Assembly: GCA_016703625.1 (NCBI GenBank)
Contig: JADJBP010000002.1
Location: 763,127 to 827,126, forward strand
Length of the DNA: 64,000 nucleotides
DNA from: Chitinophagaceae bacterium
GTDB taxonomy: Bacteria > Bacteroidota > Bacteroidia > Chitinophagales > Chitinophagaceae
Direction of reading: 5' to 3'
The notes under the pieces were generated by a model, which was not told the DNA's origin, searched no databases, and saw nothing but the letters and a program-made list of their open reading frames with translations. This document shows positions 11,305-20,984 of this stretch, in pieces. Position numbers and translations under genes: made by a program. Position 1 is the first letter of the stretch; every line of letters begins with the position of its first letter.

Positions 11305-11950
11305 ATGCCTTCCATCGTTTTAGTAGATGACCACTCCTTACTTCGTATGGGGCTTGCAAGCCTTATAGAAAGCCTTGGCAATACCGTGCTGTTTGAAGCA
11401 GACAATGGAAAAGAATTCCTGGATAAATTAGATAAGCATAAACTCCCCGACATTGTACTCATGGACATCAACATGCCCGAAATGGACGGCTTCCAAACCA
11501 CCCAGTGGCTAAAGATAAACCACCCGGGAGTACATGTACTTGCCCTCAGCATGTACGACAACGAAACCTCCATCATCCGCATGCTGAAATGCGGCGCCAA
11601 AGGTTATATTTTAAAGGACAGCGAACCGGCCGAACTGAAAGCCGCCATTCATTCCCTGATGGATAAAGGATTTTATTACAGCGACCTGGTGAGCGGTAAA
11701 CTGATGCATGCCATCAATAAACTGGATGATGAAAACGACGGACTGAAAAACCTGGTGCCGCTGAACGACCGGGAAACAGAATTTTTAAAACTTGCCTGCA
11801 GCGAACTGACCTATAAGGAGATCGCCGATAAAATGTTCGTAAGCCCACGCACCATTGATGGGTACCGCGATGCCCTTTTTGAAAAACTGACTTAAAACCC
11901 GGGTTGGCTTGGTGATGTATGCCATTAAGAACAGGATTGTGAATATTTGA
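11305..11950 (+). CDS. NarL/FixJ-family response regulator
   Basis: A receiver domain (residues 1-120) with the acidic pair in IVLVDDHSLLR, the phosphorylated aspartate in DIVLMDINMPEMDG, the conserved threonine position as serine in ALSMYDNE, and the lysine in GYILKDSEP. A LuxR-type helix-turn-helix follows (LNDRETEFLKLACSELTYKE, then ADKMFVSPRTIDGYRDALF). The plain frame stops after FEKLT at 11895, but a shift there gives LKTRVGLVMYAIKNRIVNI and a stop at 11950, the normal family ending. It is the natural partner for the HisKA_3 kinase at 6227-9213, although the protease and a small gene lie between them; the pairing is inferred. Confidence 0.88.
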
Positions 11951-12033
11951 ATTCCCTTTGTGTATTTTTTATTTCTCTTTTAGCCATTTGTGAATAAAAT
12001 TCTACCACCGGAAACTTAGAACGCTTCCATAAA

Positions 12034-13709
12034 TTATTTACCATACACTTTTTTGCCACCACTATATGTTGCCAGCACTTTAGCCTTTAAAATATCAGCT
12101 GTTGGGCAGCTCATCAGGTCGGTATCTACAATAATAAAGTCGGCAAATTTACCGGGCTCCAAACTACCCTTTTGATTTTCTTCAAAACTGGCTTTGGCTG
12201 CCCAAATGGTCATGCCCTTTAACGTTTCTTCCCTGGTCAATGCATTCTCCATCTGGTACCCGCCTTCCGGAAATCCTTTGGCATCCTGCCTTACAGCCGA
12301 TGCAAAAAATGTTTTAAACGTACTGATATCCTCCACCGGGAAATCAGTTCCCAACGGTATCCAGTTGTTTTCTTTTAATAATTGCCGGTAGGCATAAGCT
12401 CCTTTAACCCGCACCGGGCCAAGCCTGTCGCCGGCCCAGTACATATCACTGGTGGCATGGGTGGGCTGCACTGATGGAATGATACTGTAATCGCCGAAAA
12501 AATGAAAGTCATTTTCATTAACCACCTGCGCATGTTCAATGCGCCAGCGCAGGTCATTCTTTCCTTTCAGGTATTTGGCATAGATTTTAAGCATGGCCCG
12601 GTTACCACTGTCGCCAATGGCATGGGTACACATCTGCCAGCCTTTTTCATAGATCACGCTGGCAACCGAATCAAAATGTTCGGGTATGCTTAACAGGAAG
12701 CCCGACCAGCCCGGCTTGTCACTGTATGGCTGCAGCAAACAGGCGCCCCTGGAACCAAGTGCCCCATCGGCATACACTTTAAAGGAACTGAGATTCAGGT
12801 GACCGGTTTTTATTTTCCCCCGTTTAAAAGCATATTCATAATTTTCTTTTACATCGCTCAGCATGATATTCATCCGCATTTTCAATTCGCCGGATTGTTG
12901 CATGGCCTCGATCAGTTCAACCGTTTTATAATTAATGCCGCAATCATGCAAAGAGGTTAGCCCAACCGCAAAACAGTTTTCCTGGGCAAGTAACAGCGAG
13001 GCCCTTGTTTGAGCATCCCCGGGTTCAGGTATTTTGGCCGATACCAGGCCAATGGCCTTATCCACCAATATCCCCGTTAGTTTACCGGCCTGCACTTCAA
13101 TATCGCCGCCGGTTATTTGGTCGCCGGGTTTTATGCCTGCAAGCATAAGTGCTTTATCGTTGGCAATGGCTGCATGACCGTCTATCCGTGTGATCAATAC
13201 CGGGCGGTTGGGGAAAAGTTCATTCAGTTTTGTATTATCCGGGAACTCCTGCCTGCCGGCAGGCAGGGTTTTTACTACCCAGTCATTCTGGTCCCATCCC
13301 CTTCCGGTGAGCCAGGCGCTGTCGGGCAATGTTGCAGCAAACTTACTGCAACGGGTAACCACTTCATCCCAGCTTACGGTACCCACCAGGTCTACCCTTT
13401 GTAAACTGGATCCGTAACCCACAAAATGTGCATGGGCATCATTGAAACCGGGGAAAACAGTTTTGCCACCGGCATCTGTGATTGAATCCGATTCATATTG
13501 CTTCAGAATTTCTTCATTTGTTCCAATGGCTATGATCTTTCCGCCCGAAACTGCCATGGCTTCTGCAACCGAAAACCGGTCATCAACCGTATAGATCTTT
13601 GCATGATGTATGATCAGATCGGCCTTTTAGCGGAATTACAGGAATAATTAAACAATAGGCAACAAGCAATAAGTAACAGGCTAAAAAGAAATCGCATTTT
13701 TGGTAACAT
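12034..13709 (-). CDS. YtcJ-like amidohydrolase lipoprotein
   Basis: A metal-dependent hydrolase of the Amidohydro_3 group. Motifs are the HxH pair in FPGFNDAHAHFVG, KVYADGALGSRGA, QMCTHAIGDSGN, RIEHAQVV and GTDFPVEDIS. The open frame begins at 13557, but adding one G near 13625 extends it as RADLIIHHAKIYTVDDRF to an N-terminus with a lipoprotein signal (FSLLLIACCLLFNYSCN), giving starts at 13709 or 13697. The enzyme is thus probably anchored in an outer or periplasmic membrane face. Relatives act on N-acyl or amide bonds, substrate unknown. A 20 bp palindrome at 13248-13267 adds LPAGRQ inside the catalytic domain, between NDWVVKT and EFPDN. Confidence 0.85.
13248..13267. repeat. GC-rich palindromic repeat, short form, inside the amidohydrolase
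   Basis: The 20-base perfect palindrome CCTGCCTGCCGGCAGGCAGG lies within the amidohydrolase gene, where it is read in frame as LPAGRQ. The same arms bound the 51-52 bp repeats at 15059-15109 and 25781-25832, and a one-mismatch copy occurs at 62091-62110. The pattern is that of a dispersed REP-like palindrome. Confidence 0.85.
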
Positions 13710-13873
13710 AAGAATTATTTAGTTTTCAAAAATAAGATAAATGAATTGATGATAGTATCCATAATTATACAGGGCATTTATTAAACAGGCTCATTTTGGC
13801 CTGGATCGCCAAAGCTCCCTTTCCGGCCGGAGAGGGGGTTGGGGGTGAGGTCTTTCAAACGTATCTTTACAGT

Positions 13874-14962
13874 ATGCAGTTTAACCAGATCCTCAATGCC
13901 AAAATAAAAAATGAAGCTGACAAGCCACTCATGAAAAAGGATTTGTTTCCTGTAAGTGAACGGCTGCAGAAATACCTGAAACAGTATGGCAGGGATATCG
14001 CATTGCCCATTACCTATAAAGACCTCTTAAACTACAGGCACACCACTGCCTTACGAAATAAAAAAGGGAAACTTACGCATTGGGAAACGGCTGTGTACGA
14101 CCTGAAGGAAATGGATTTTTTAAAAGAAGGACTGGTGAAAACCTATGCAGCGTTAAAAACAGAGGGCAACCTCAGTTTTATCAAACACCTGGATGTAGAG
14201 CGGATAGATTTTTGCGAGTTTGGCAACAGCATGCCTTTCCGTATCCGCATCATTAACCGCATCAACGACAACTACGACCATTATTATATCAAGGCTGCCG
14301 ATGCTTCCAGGATCTACGGGCTGGAACTGGAAGACCTGCTGAGCCCAAACCGGATCAAATTTTTATACCATAAAAACACCCTGGTTGAAGAACACATTGC
14401 AGGTATACCCGGTGATGTTTTCCTGGAAGAATATTTACCCCTGCCCGAAACCAATAAGATACGCATTGCCAAGGAGTTCGTAAAATTCAATGAACGGTGC
14501 TTTGCCAGGCTGCTGGGCGATATGAGGAGTTATAATTTTGTAATAGACATTACGCCTGATATAGAAGATTATCAATACCGCATGCGTGCCATTGATTTTG
14601 ACCAGCAGAGTTATGAAGGCAGGAAGAACCTGTACCTGCCCCAGTTTTACCGTGAAAATTATGAATACGTGGAGCTGGTTTTAAAAACACTCAGCCCCGA
14701 AGTGATCAAACAATATCAAATGGAAGAACAATCAGCTATGGCTTACCGTGCAGTTGCCAGCCGCAAGCAGCTGATGGAATTGCTAAGCATCATGATCAAG
14801 GATGAATTATCTGAGTATCATAAAATTAAAATGCTGCGGGAAGAGCTGAATGAACATTTCCAAACCAGCTATTTTTCCACATGCAGCACCATGGGCACTA
14901 TTGTTAAAAGGCAACTGAAACTGGTTTTGCAAAAACACCTGCAGCAGATCGTTACGGGTTGA
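13874..14962 (+). CDS. Conserved protein with kinase-like motifs
   Basis: I start the gene at ATG 13874 (MQFNQILNAKIKNEADKPL), because the 26 residues upstream are read through a GC-rich repeat. The product has about 362 residues with no signal peptide. Its centre has LVEEHIAGIPGDVFLEEYL, then GDMRSYNFVID and AIDFDQQSYEG. This order (hinge-like acidic segment, a GDxxxxN motif, then a DFD motif) is that of protein-kinase-fold enzymes such as aminoglycoside phosphotransferases and HipA-like kinases. The kinase fold is my inference; the family is otherwise uncharacterised to my knowledge. The reading frame is intact. It stands alone between repeat-bearing gaps. Confidence 0.6.
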   Translation: MQFNQILNAKIKNEADKPLMKKDLFPVSERLQKYLKQYGRDIALPITYKDLLNYRHTTALRNKKGKLTHWETAVYDLKEMDFLKEGLVKTYAALKTEGNLSFIKHLDVERIDFCEFGNSMPFRIRIINRINDNYDHYYIKAADASRIYGLELEDLLSPNRIKFLYHKNTLVEEHIAGIPGDVFLEEYLPLPETNKIRIAKEFVKFNERCFARLLGDMRSYNFVIDITPDIEDYQYRMRAIDFDQQSYEGRKNLYLPQFYRENYEYVELVLKTLSPEVIKQYQMEEQSAMAYRAVASRKQLMELLSIMIKDELSEYHKIKMLREELNEHFQTSYFSTCSTMGTIVKRQLKLVLQKHLQQIVTG

Positions 14963-15058
14963 TGATATTATTTCCCATCCACGGGATCCTGCGGACCAGG
15001 GCACAAAGGCCACAAAAAACTTTAACCAATTTTGAAATCCCTTTGTGTTCCCTGTGGC

Positions 15059-15109
15059 CCTGCCTACTCGCCTTCGCATAGCTTCAGCGGAGCAAGGCCG
15101 GCAGGCAGG
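15059..15109 (+). repeat. GC-rich palindromic repeat, long form, upstream of ligA
   Basis: A 51 bp element that begins CCTGCCT and ends GGCAGGCAGG, with a central segment reading TCGCCTTCGCATAGCTTCAG. The element at 25781-25832 is nearly identical on the opposite strand, with only two or three differences. It lies 40 bases before the ligA start and would be part of its leader. Confidence 0.85.
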
Positions 15110-15149
15110 TTTGTGGGAGAATTTTTTATCTTTATCAGAGACTTTTTTT

Positions 15150-17262
15150 ATGTACAATAACGAACAAACAAAGGTTTTACAAAAGAATACAGAAAATTGG
15201 TTGAAATCAGCTAAAGCATCAACCATTTCTGAAATACAAAAAGATCATATCGACGATCTGCGAACATGTCTCCGCTTTCATGAATACCGTTACTATGTAC
15301 AAAATGATCCGCTCATCAGCGATTTTGAATACGATAGCCTGTATAAATTACTCGATAAATATGAAAAGGAAAATCCTGCTGTCATAACGCCTGATTCGCC
15401 TACACAAAGGGTTGGGAAAGGATTAATCAAGGACTTTCCCAAAACACAGCACCTGGTGCCCATGCTTTCGCTGGAGAATTCGTACAATGCAGAAGACCTC
15501 CTCGACTTTGACCGGAAAGCGAGGGAACTGGCGGGCTTACCCGAAATTGAATATTGTGTAGAACCAAAATTTGATAGCGCCAGCATTTCACTTGTATATG
15601 ATCACAATATGTTTTTAAGGGGAGTAACCCGGGGCGATGGTGAAGTGGGTGATGAAATTACACTGAATGTAAAACAGATCAAATCGGTGCCCCTGTCGGC
15701 TTCATTCAGCGAATATGGAATTGAGCAAATTGAAATACGCGGTGAAGTACTGATGAATAAGAAGAACTTTAAAGCCTACAATGATGCCCTGGTTGAAGAA
15801 GGAATACCGCCGCTGGCAAATCCACGCAATGCGGCTGCCGGTTCTTTAAGGATAAAAGATACAGCCGAAGTGGCAAAAAGGAATTTAGAAGCGTTCTTAT
15901 ACCACGTTAGTTACATCCAGGATAACGAAAAGATAAAGCCTTTACACAAACAGCCCGCTACCCATTCCGGCATGCTGGAAATGCTTTGGGGCCTTGGTTT
16001 CCGAAGCCCTAAAAATGAAATGAAAGTTTTTAAAGGCATCCATGCAGTGATCGGTCACGTGCATGATTTTGAAAAAGAAAGGGATAACCTGGGTTATGAA
16101 ATCGACGGTATGGTGATCAAGGTAAATGACCTGAAACTGCAGGATGCACTGGGTATGACCTCACACCATCCCCGCTGGGCCATCGCCTTTAAGTTTAAAG
16201 CCCGGCAGGCTACCAGTAAATTGCTGTCTGTTGAGTTCCAGGTGGGACGAACAGGAGCAGTTACCCCGGTAGCTAAAATAGAACCGGTGCAGGTAGGTGG
16301 TGTAACCGTTAGCAGCATATCCATTCACAATGAGGATTATATCAAAGAAAAAGACCTGATGGAAGGCGATACGGTTTTAATTGAACGGAGTGGTGATGTG
16401 ATACCCCAGGTTGTAAGATCCTTTCCCGAATTAAGGACCGGGAAAGAAAAGAAAATAACATTTCTTACCAATTGCCCGGTTTGCGGGGATGCTTTATTTA
16501 AACCCGAAGAAGACGCTGTATGGCGTTGCATCAACCTTACCTGCCCGGCCCATATCGTGGAAGGTATCATTCATTTTTGTAAGTAAAGATGCCATGGATA
16601 TACGAAGCTTTGGTGAAGCCAATGTCCGTAAGTTTTATGAATTGGGACTATTAAAGTCGATACCCGAAATATATACCCTGCCTTATGGGGAGATCAGCAA
16701 GCTTGATGGATTTGGCGAAAGATCAATATCCAAACTGCAGCAGGCCATTGAAGACTCTAAAACACAGCCGCTGAACCGCATCATATATGCACTGGGTATA
16801 CGCTATGTGGGCGAAACAACGGCTAAAACACTGGCCAATGCCGTGGATCATTTGATGCAATTTGCCGGTTTTTCCGAAGAACAGTTAAAAGAACTGGAAG
16901 ATGTAGGTATTAAAGTTGCCAGGTCTGTTTATGAATTCTTTCACAATGCAGATAACCTGTCTTTGCTTGAAAAACTGGAAAGCCTGGGGGTGCAGCTAAC
17001 CAATGCAAAGAAAAATGTGGTAACCGGGGGAAACCTGTCCGGACAGACGTTTTTATTTACCGGCACACTTACCGGGTTTACCAGAACTGAGGCTGAAGCG
17101 CTTGTTGAACAGCACGGAGGTAAAATACTTGGCACGGTCAGCAGTAAACTAAATTACCTGGTGGCAGGTGAAAATGCAGGAAGCAAACTGGAAAAAGCTA
17201 AAAAAATTCCAACTGTAAAAGTGATCAGCGAAGAAGTTTTTATAAAAATGTTACCTATTTAG
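15150..17262 (+). CDS. ligA: NAD-dependent DNA ligase LigA, one frameshift
   Basis: Seals nicks in duplex DNA using NAD. I start at ATG 15150 (MYNNEQTKVLQKN), because the longer frame reads through a repeat. Domains in order: Ia (EYRYYVQNDPLISDFEYD), adenylation domain with the nucleophile lysine in CVEPKFDSASIS and TRGDGEVGDE, OB fold (VGRTGAVTPVAKIEPV), four-cysteine zinc finger (CPVCG, then CINLTCP), helix-hairpin-helix repeats and a C-terminal BRCT (FLFTGTLTGFTRTEAEALV). An extra T in the run near 16575 splits the gene; removing it gives IIHFVSKDAMDIRSFGE. Motif I normally reads KxDG; here the glycine is serine (GGC to AGC). Confidence 0.95.
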
Positions 17263-17353
17263 TAAAAAATAATATTATATTTATAGCAAGCCTTTTTCAA
17301 AAAACCATTCGGGCATCTGGGCTGGCCCAATTTCACTTTTTAAATCATAAACA

Positions 17354-17917
17354 ATGATTAAAAAAACTCCCGGCGAAATCTGGAAACAAATAATCTTCAA
17401 TGGCCATAAACAACTTCGCAATAAATATGCTGTTTCATCACATGGCCGGGCAGCAAGTTACAGTACCGATGTCTTTAAAGACGGGAAATTACTGAACGGG
17501 TCCTTAACTTCCGGTTACAAAACTTTGAACCTGCATGTGGAAAACAGTAACGGAACGATTTATATACACCGCGAGGTAGCCAAACATTTTTGTAAAAAGC
17601 CTTCTCCAAAATACAAATATGTAATACATGTTAACCATAAAAAACAGGATAACAACTATAAAAATCTAAAGTGGGCATCCCTCGACATTGTGAGCGATCA
17701 CCAGCAAAACAGCCCTGAAAAAATAGCGTATAAAAAACGGCAGGCAAACAGGACCGTGGGCCTGAAACTCAATGCAACACAGGTTAAAACCATTAAAGAC
17801 ATTATCAATAACCCAAAACGAAAATTAACGTACAAACAACTGGCTGCCAAATATAAGGTCAGCGAAATGACCTTATACCGCATTAAAAGCGGTGAGAACT
17901 GGGGACATATCAGGTAA
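17354..17917 (+). CDS. NUMOD4/HNH endonuclease-like protein with C-terminal helix-turn-helix
   Basis: A 187-residue protein. The N-terminal part (GEIWKQIIFNGHKQLRNKYA, then VSSHGRAASY) is a NUMOD4-like segment. It is followed by an HNH core (YKYVIHVNHKKQDNNYKNL, ending with KWAS) with histidine and asparagine in the expected places. The C-terminus (LTYKQLAAKYKVSEMTLYRI) is a helix-turn-helix. Such proteins resemble free-standing homing endonucleases, but in Bacteroidota they occur as stable single genes. No intron is visible nearby. A hairpin terminator follows at 17941. Confidence 0.8.
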   Translation: MIKKTPGEIWKQIIFNGHKQLRNKYAVSSHGRAASYSTDVFKDGKLLNGSLTSGYKTLNLHVENSNGTIYIHREVAKHFCKKPSPKYKYVIHVNHKKQDNNYKNLKWASLDIVSDHQQNSPEKIAYKKRQANRTVGLKLNATQVKTIKDIINNPKRKLTYKQLAAKYKVSEMTLYRIKSGENWGHIR

Positions 17918-17940
17918 TTGAGAAAATTGTTACATGGAAA

Positions 17941-17974
17941 GGGATCAGCTATAATACTGATTCCTTTTTTTTGT
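17941..17974 (+). terminator. Rho-independent terminator after the NUMOD4/HNH gene
   Basis: An eight-base stem, GGGATCAG paired with CTGATTCC (one G-T pair), and an eight-T tract. It lies 23 bases after the stop at 17917 and ends the transcript before the DUF2461 gene. Confidence 0.8.
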
Positions 17975-18005
17975 TTATTACATTTGCCATGTTCAAAATA
18001 AAAAT

Positions 18006-18602
18006 ATGCTCCAGCCAACAACACTGAAATTTCTGAAAGACCTGAAGAAGAACAATAACAAACCCTGGTTTGATGAATACCGGGATCAATATGAAAAGGC
18101 TAAGGCTGATCTTTATGCACAGGTTCAACAGCTGATCACCGGTATTTCATCTTTTGATGCCCCCATTGGCCGGCTTGCCGTTAAAGAATGTATTTTTCGC
18201 ATAAACCGGGATGTACGGTTCAGTAAAGACAAAAGGCCGTACAAGAACAACATGGCCTGTTATTTCAACAAAGCTGGTAAAAAAGGCAGGGGGGCCGGTT
18301 ACTACCTGCATATTGAACCCGGCCACAGTTTTGCTGCCGGCGGGATATGGATGCCCGAAGCGCCGGTATTGGCAGGCATACGCCAGGAAATAGATTATAA
18401 TTACAGTGAATGGAAAAAACTGGTTGACAACAAAAGTTTCAGGAAAGTTTTCCCGGATGCGGTAACCAGTGAAGAAATGCTGGTAAGGCCACCCAAAGGC
18501 TACGACGAAAACAACCCGGCCATCGCGTTTCTTAAAATGAAAAGTTTTATTATTTCCAGGCCCATTTCAGATGCTGCGTTACAAAAAGACGGCCAGAGAT
18601 AA
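18006..18602 (+). CDS. DUF2461 (TIGR02453) family protein, C-terminus shortened
   Basis: The family signature is clear: FLKDLKKNNNKPWFDEYRDQ, IFRINRDVRFSKDKRPYKNN, YYLHIEPGHSFAAGGIWMP. Function is unknown in the family. The frame stops after SRPISDAALQKDGQR, about 30 residues earlier than usual: relatives continue with a helix ending near MKPxVDFL. The end of the gene overlaps an imperfect hairpin (GGCCAGAGAT paired with ATCTCCGGCC), which may be a terminator that became part of the gene after a deletion. It could equally reflect an indel, but I found no continuing frame downstream. Confidence 0.8.
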   Translation: MLQPTTLKFLKDLKKNNNKPWFDEYRDQYEKAKADLYAQVQQLITGISSFDAPIGRLAVKECIFRINRDVRFSKDKRPYKNNMACYFNKAGKKGRGAGYYLHIEPGHSFAAGGIWMPEAPVLAGIRQEIDYNYSEWKKLVDNKSFRKVFPDAVTSEEMLVRPPKGYDENNPAIAFLKMKSFIISRPISDAALQKDGQR

Positions 18603-19124
18603 AAATCTCCGGCCTTGCTTACCTCTGAAACCACAAGAAAAAAGTTATAATTATTTTATAAAATGATTTTTTTGTAAATTAATCAAATTGATAGCACCGG
18701 TACCGGTACCATAATATCGATTTTAAATTATATTGGAAGATTAGAAAACCAAGCAGGCAATAAAAATACTCTTTTTTTAATATTATCATAATTTATTTTT
18801 CAACTATTTTATTTTTTAAAATGAAATCACCCGTAAAAACTGGTTTTTATTTTTACAGATCGATGGCATAATTCACATTATATTTTTATAATATGTAATA
18901 TGCCTGATAAGGATTACAGGCAGTACAGGCAATGTATAAAACATGATAAATTTGCCCGCCGGTCCTTTGTAAAAATATTTTGTGTACAGGAATGATTTAG
19001 AATATCTGTTCAAAGTAATTCTAATTGTATTTTTAAAAACAGGCCGGGCCTTACCCAAAAAACAGCCTTTTATACACAAAAAAAATCAACCGGTGTTGCA
19101 ACTATTTTATTTAAATGACAACTC
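18603..19124. other. AT-rich gap upstream of the tetR/paa region
   Basis: About 520 bases with no supported gene. It contains a short iterated GGTACC run (GGTACCGGTACC) at about 18704-18715 and long A/T tracts. The nearest plausible element is the palindromic operator at its right end. I see no RNA gene. Confidence 0.6.
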
Positions 19125-19147
19125 AAAAACTAATATTCATTAGTTTT
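19125..19147. promoter_or_regulatory. Palindromic operator upstream of the tetR regulator
   Basis: Inverted repeat AAAACTAA-N7-TTAGTTTT ending 13 bases before the tetR start. A closely similar palindrome precedes paaA at 20933. The likely ligand is the TetR-family product of the next gene, repressing itself. If one T of the run is a sequencing error, spacing and sequence match the paaA copy exactly. Confidence 0.75.
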
Positions 19148-19160
19148 GTGTAAAATAGAA

Positions 19161-19750
19161 ATGGCTAAGATCAAGCCCGGTAAAAATGCGAGTAAAAGAG
19201 ACGTGATCACCAAAAAAGCTGCTGTTTTGTTTAAAAAAAGGGCTATTCTTCCACTTCCATGAGAGAACTGGCAGAAGCATTGGGTGTGGAAGCCCCGAGC
19301 CTGTATAATCATATTGGCAGCAAAAGTGAATTATTACAATCGATCTGCTTTAAAATTGCCAATGCATTTCTTGTATACCTCGACACCGCCGAAAAAACAG
19401 CAACCAATTCCGTTACCATACTTGAAAAAGTGATCCGCTTTCACATTCGCATGATGCTGAATGAATTTGATGAAGTATATGTTGCCAATCATGAGTGGAA
19501 GCATTTAAAAGAACCTTATTTAAGCAACTTCCTGATCCAGCGGAGGGGTTATGAAAAAAGACTGGTCGTTTTAATAGAGACCGGGATACGTGCAGGTGCT
19601 TTAAAAAAGAACAACCCCTATGTTGCTGTCTTAACCATTCTTGCCGCAGTAAGGGGCCTGGAGTTCTGGCAGCAGCACAAAAAGAATATCAGCAGCCAGG
19701 TACTGGAGGATGATATGGTTGAACATTTACTACATGGAATTATAAAATAG
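19161..19750 (+). CDS. paaR: TetR-family regulator, probable phenylacetate-pathway repressor
   Basis: The N-terminal helix-turn-helix appears when one A is added to the run near 19225: AAVLFKKKGYSSTSMRELAE, then ALGVEAPSLYNHIGSKSELL. Without that base the gene falls into a short N-terminal piece from ATG 19161 and the frame starting at 19259. The C-terminal ligand domain is helical and ends EDDMVEHLLHGIIK. It lies five bases before paaE, so both are probably on one transcript. The paired palindromes before this gene and before paaA argue that it controls the paa genes, with phenylacetyl-CoA as the expected inducer by analogy with other PaaR proteins. The gene symbol rests on context. Confidence 0.8.
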
Positions 19751-19755
19751 ATCAT

Positions 19756-20831
19756 ATGGCTGTACATTTTCATAAACTGCGTGTAAAAGAAGTGAGGCGC
19801 GAAACACCCGAATGTGTTTCCATTGCTTTTGCTGTACCGGAATCATTGCAACACGAATTTATTTTTGAACCCGGGCAAAACATTACCATAAAAAAAGATT
19901 TTGATGGTGAAGAGGTACGCCGTTCCTATTCGATCTGTACTGCACCCTTTGAAAATGAATTGCGGGTTGCAGTAAAAAAGGTGGAAGGTGGAAAATTCTC
20001 CCGCTTTGCCAATACAGATCTGCAGGCAGGTGATGAGCTCGACGTATTACCGCCTACCGGTAAATTCAATACCAGGCTACAGGCTCAAAACAAAAAACAA
20101 TACCTGGCCTTTGCGGCCGGAAGTGGTATAACCCCGGTCATTTCTATTATTAAAACAACGCTGCAGGCTGAACCGGTAAGCCGGTTCACGCTGGTTTTTG
20201 GCAACCGTGGCCGCAGTTCCATCATCTTTTTGAAGAACTGGAAGGCTTAAAGAACAAATACCTTGACCGTTTCAATTTTATCAATATCCTCAGCCGGGAA
20301 AAAACAGATGCCCCGCTTAATTCCGGCAGGATTGACCATGATAAATTAACAGAATTAAAAAAACTTGTTGATTATAAAAATACCGATGAATTCTTTATTT
20401 GCGGTCCCGAAGAAATGATCTTTTGTGTAAAGGATTTTTTAGAAACCGGCGGGATCGATAAAAAGAAAATACACTTTGAATTATTTACTACACCCGGTCA
20501 GCAATTGGCTGCCGGCCAAAAGGAGTTGGCAGAAAATACAGGCGGACCATCCAGTAATATAACAGTAAAGCTTGATGGCAGAAGCTTTGATTTTGAGCTG
20601 GGGTTTTACAGCGACAGTATCCTGGATGCTGCATTGAAACAGGGTGCCGACCTCCCCTTTGCCTGTAAAGGCGGGGTATGCTGTACCTGCAAGGCAAAAC
20701 TGCTGGAAGGGGAAGTGAAAATGGATGTTAACTGGGGACTGGAACAGGAGGAAGTGGAGCAGGGTTATATCCTTACCTGTCAATCACATCCAGTAACCGA
20801 AAAGGTTATAGTTGATTTTGATATAAAATAA
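19756..20831 (+). CDS. paaE: Phenylacetyl-CoA epoxidase reductase subunit PaaE, one frameshift
   Basis: Passes electrons from NAD(P)H to the PaaA di-iron centre. The FAD-binding domain has RRSYSICTAP, the NAD domain has FAAGSGITPVISI and FICGPEEMI, and the C-terminal plant-type 2Fe-2S domain has FACKGGVCCTCKAKL with the fourth cysteine in YILTCQSHP. The frame breaks near 20232; adding one T restores RSSIIFFEELEGLKNKYLDR and joins 19756-20250 to 20415-20831. Length (about 358 residues) is normal. It stands upstream of paaA rather than at the end of the operon, and is separated from paaA by the second operator. Confidence 0.93.
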
Positions 20832-20932
20832 TACCGGTTAAAAATTACAGCAGTACAAATATTTTCAGGCGCTAAGCCATCCTTTCCGGGATGCCGGTAA
20901 ATATAAAACGGGTTTTCATTTTTAAACATATA

Positions 20933-20950
20933 AACTAACACTTGTTAGTT
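20933..20950. promoter_or_regulatory. Palindromic operator upstream of paaA
   Basis: Perfect inverted repeat AACTAAC-N4-GTTAGTT ending 34 bases before the paaA start. It matches the operator in front of the TetR gene at 19125. Its position fits repression of the paaABCD promoter by that regulator. The AT-rich stretch after it would hold the promoter. Confidence 0.75.
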
Positions 20951-20984
20951 AAATTTATTAATTTTACAACCTTAAACAAATCGT

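Noticed and set aside
17354..17917. Group I intron homing endonuclease
   Set aside because: The HNH gene stands alone with its own terminator and does not interrupt any gene or RNA.
18873..19079. Small minus-strand frame in the gap before tetR
   Set aside because: AT-rich, no recognisable signal or family, and no neighbour supports it.
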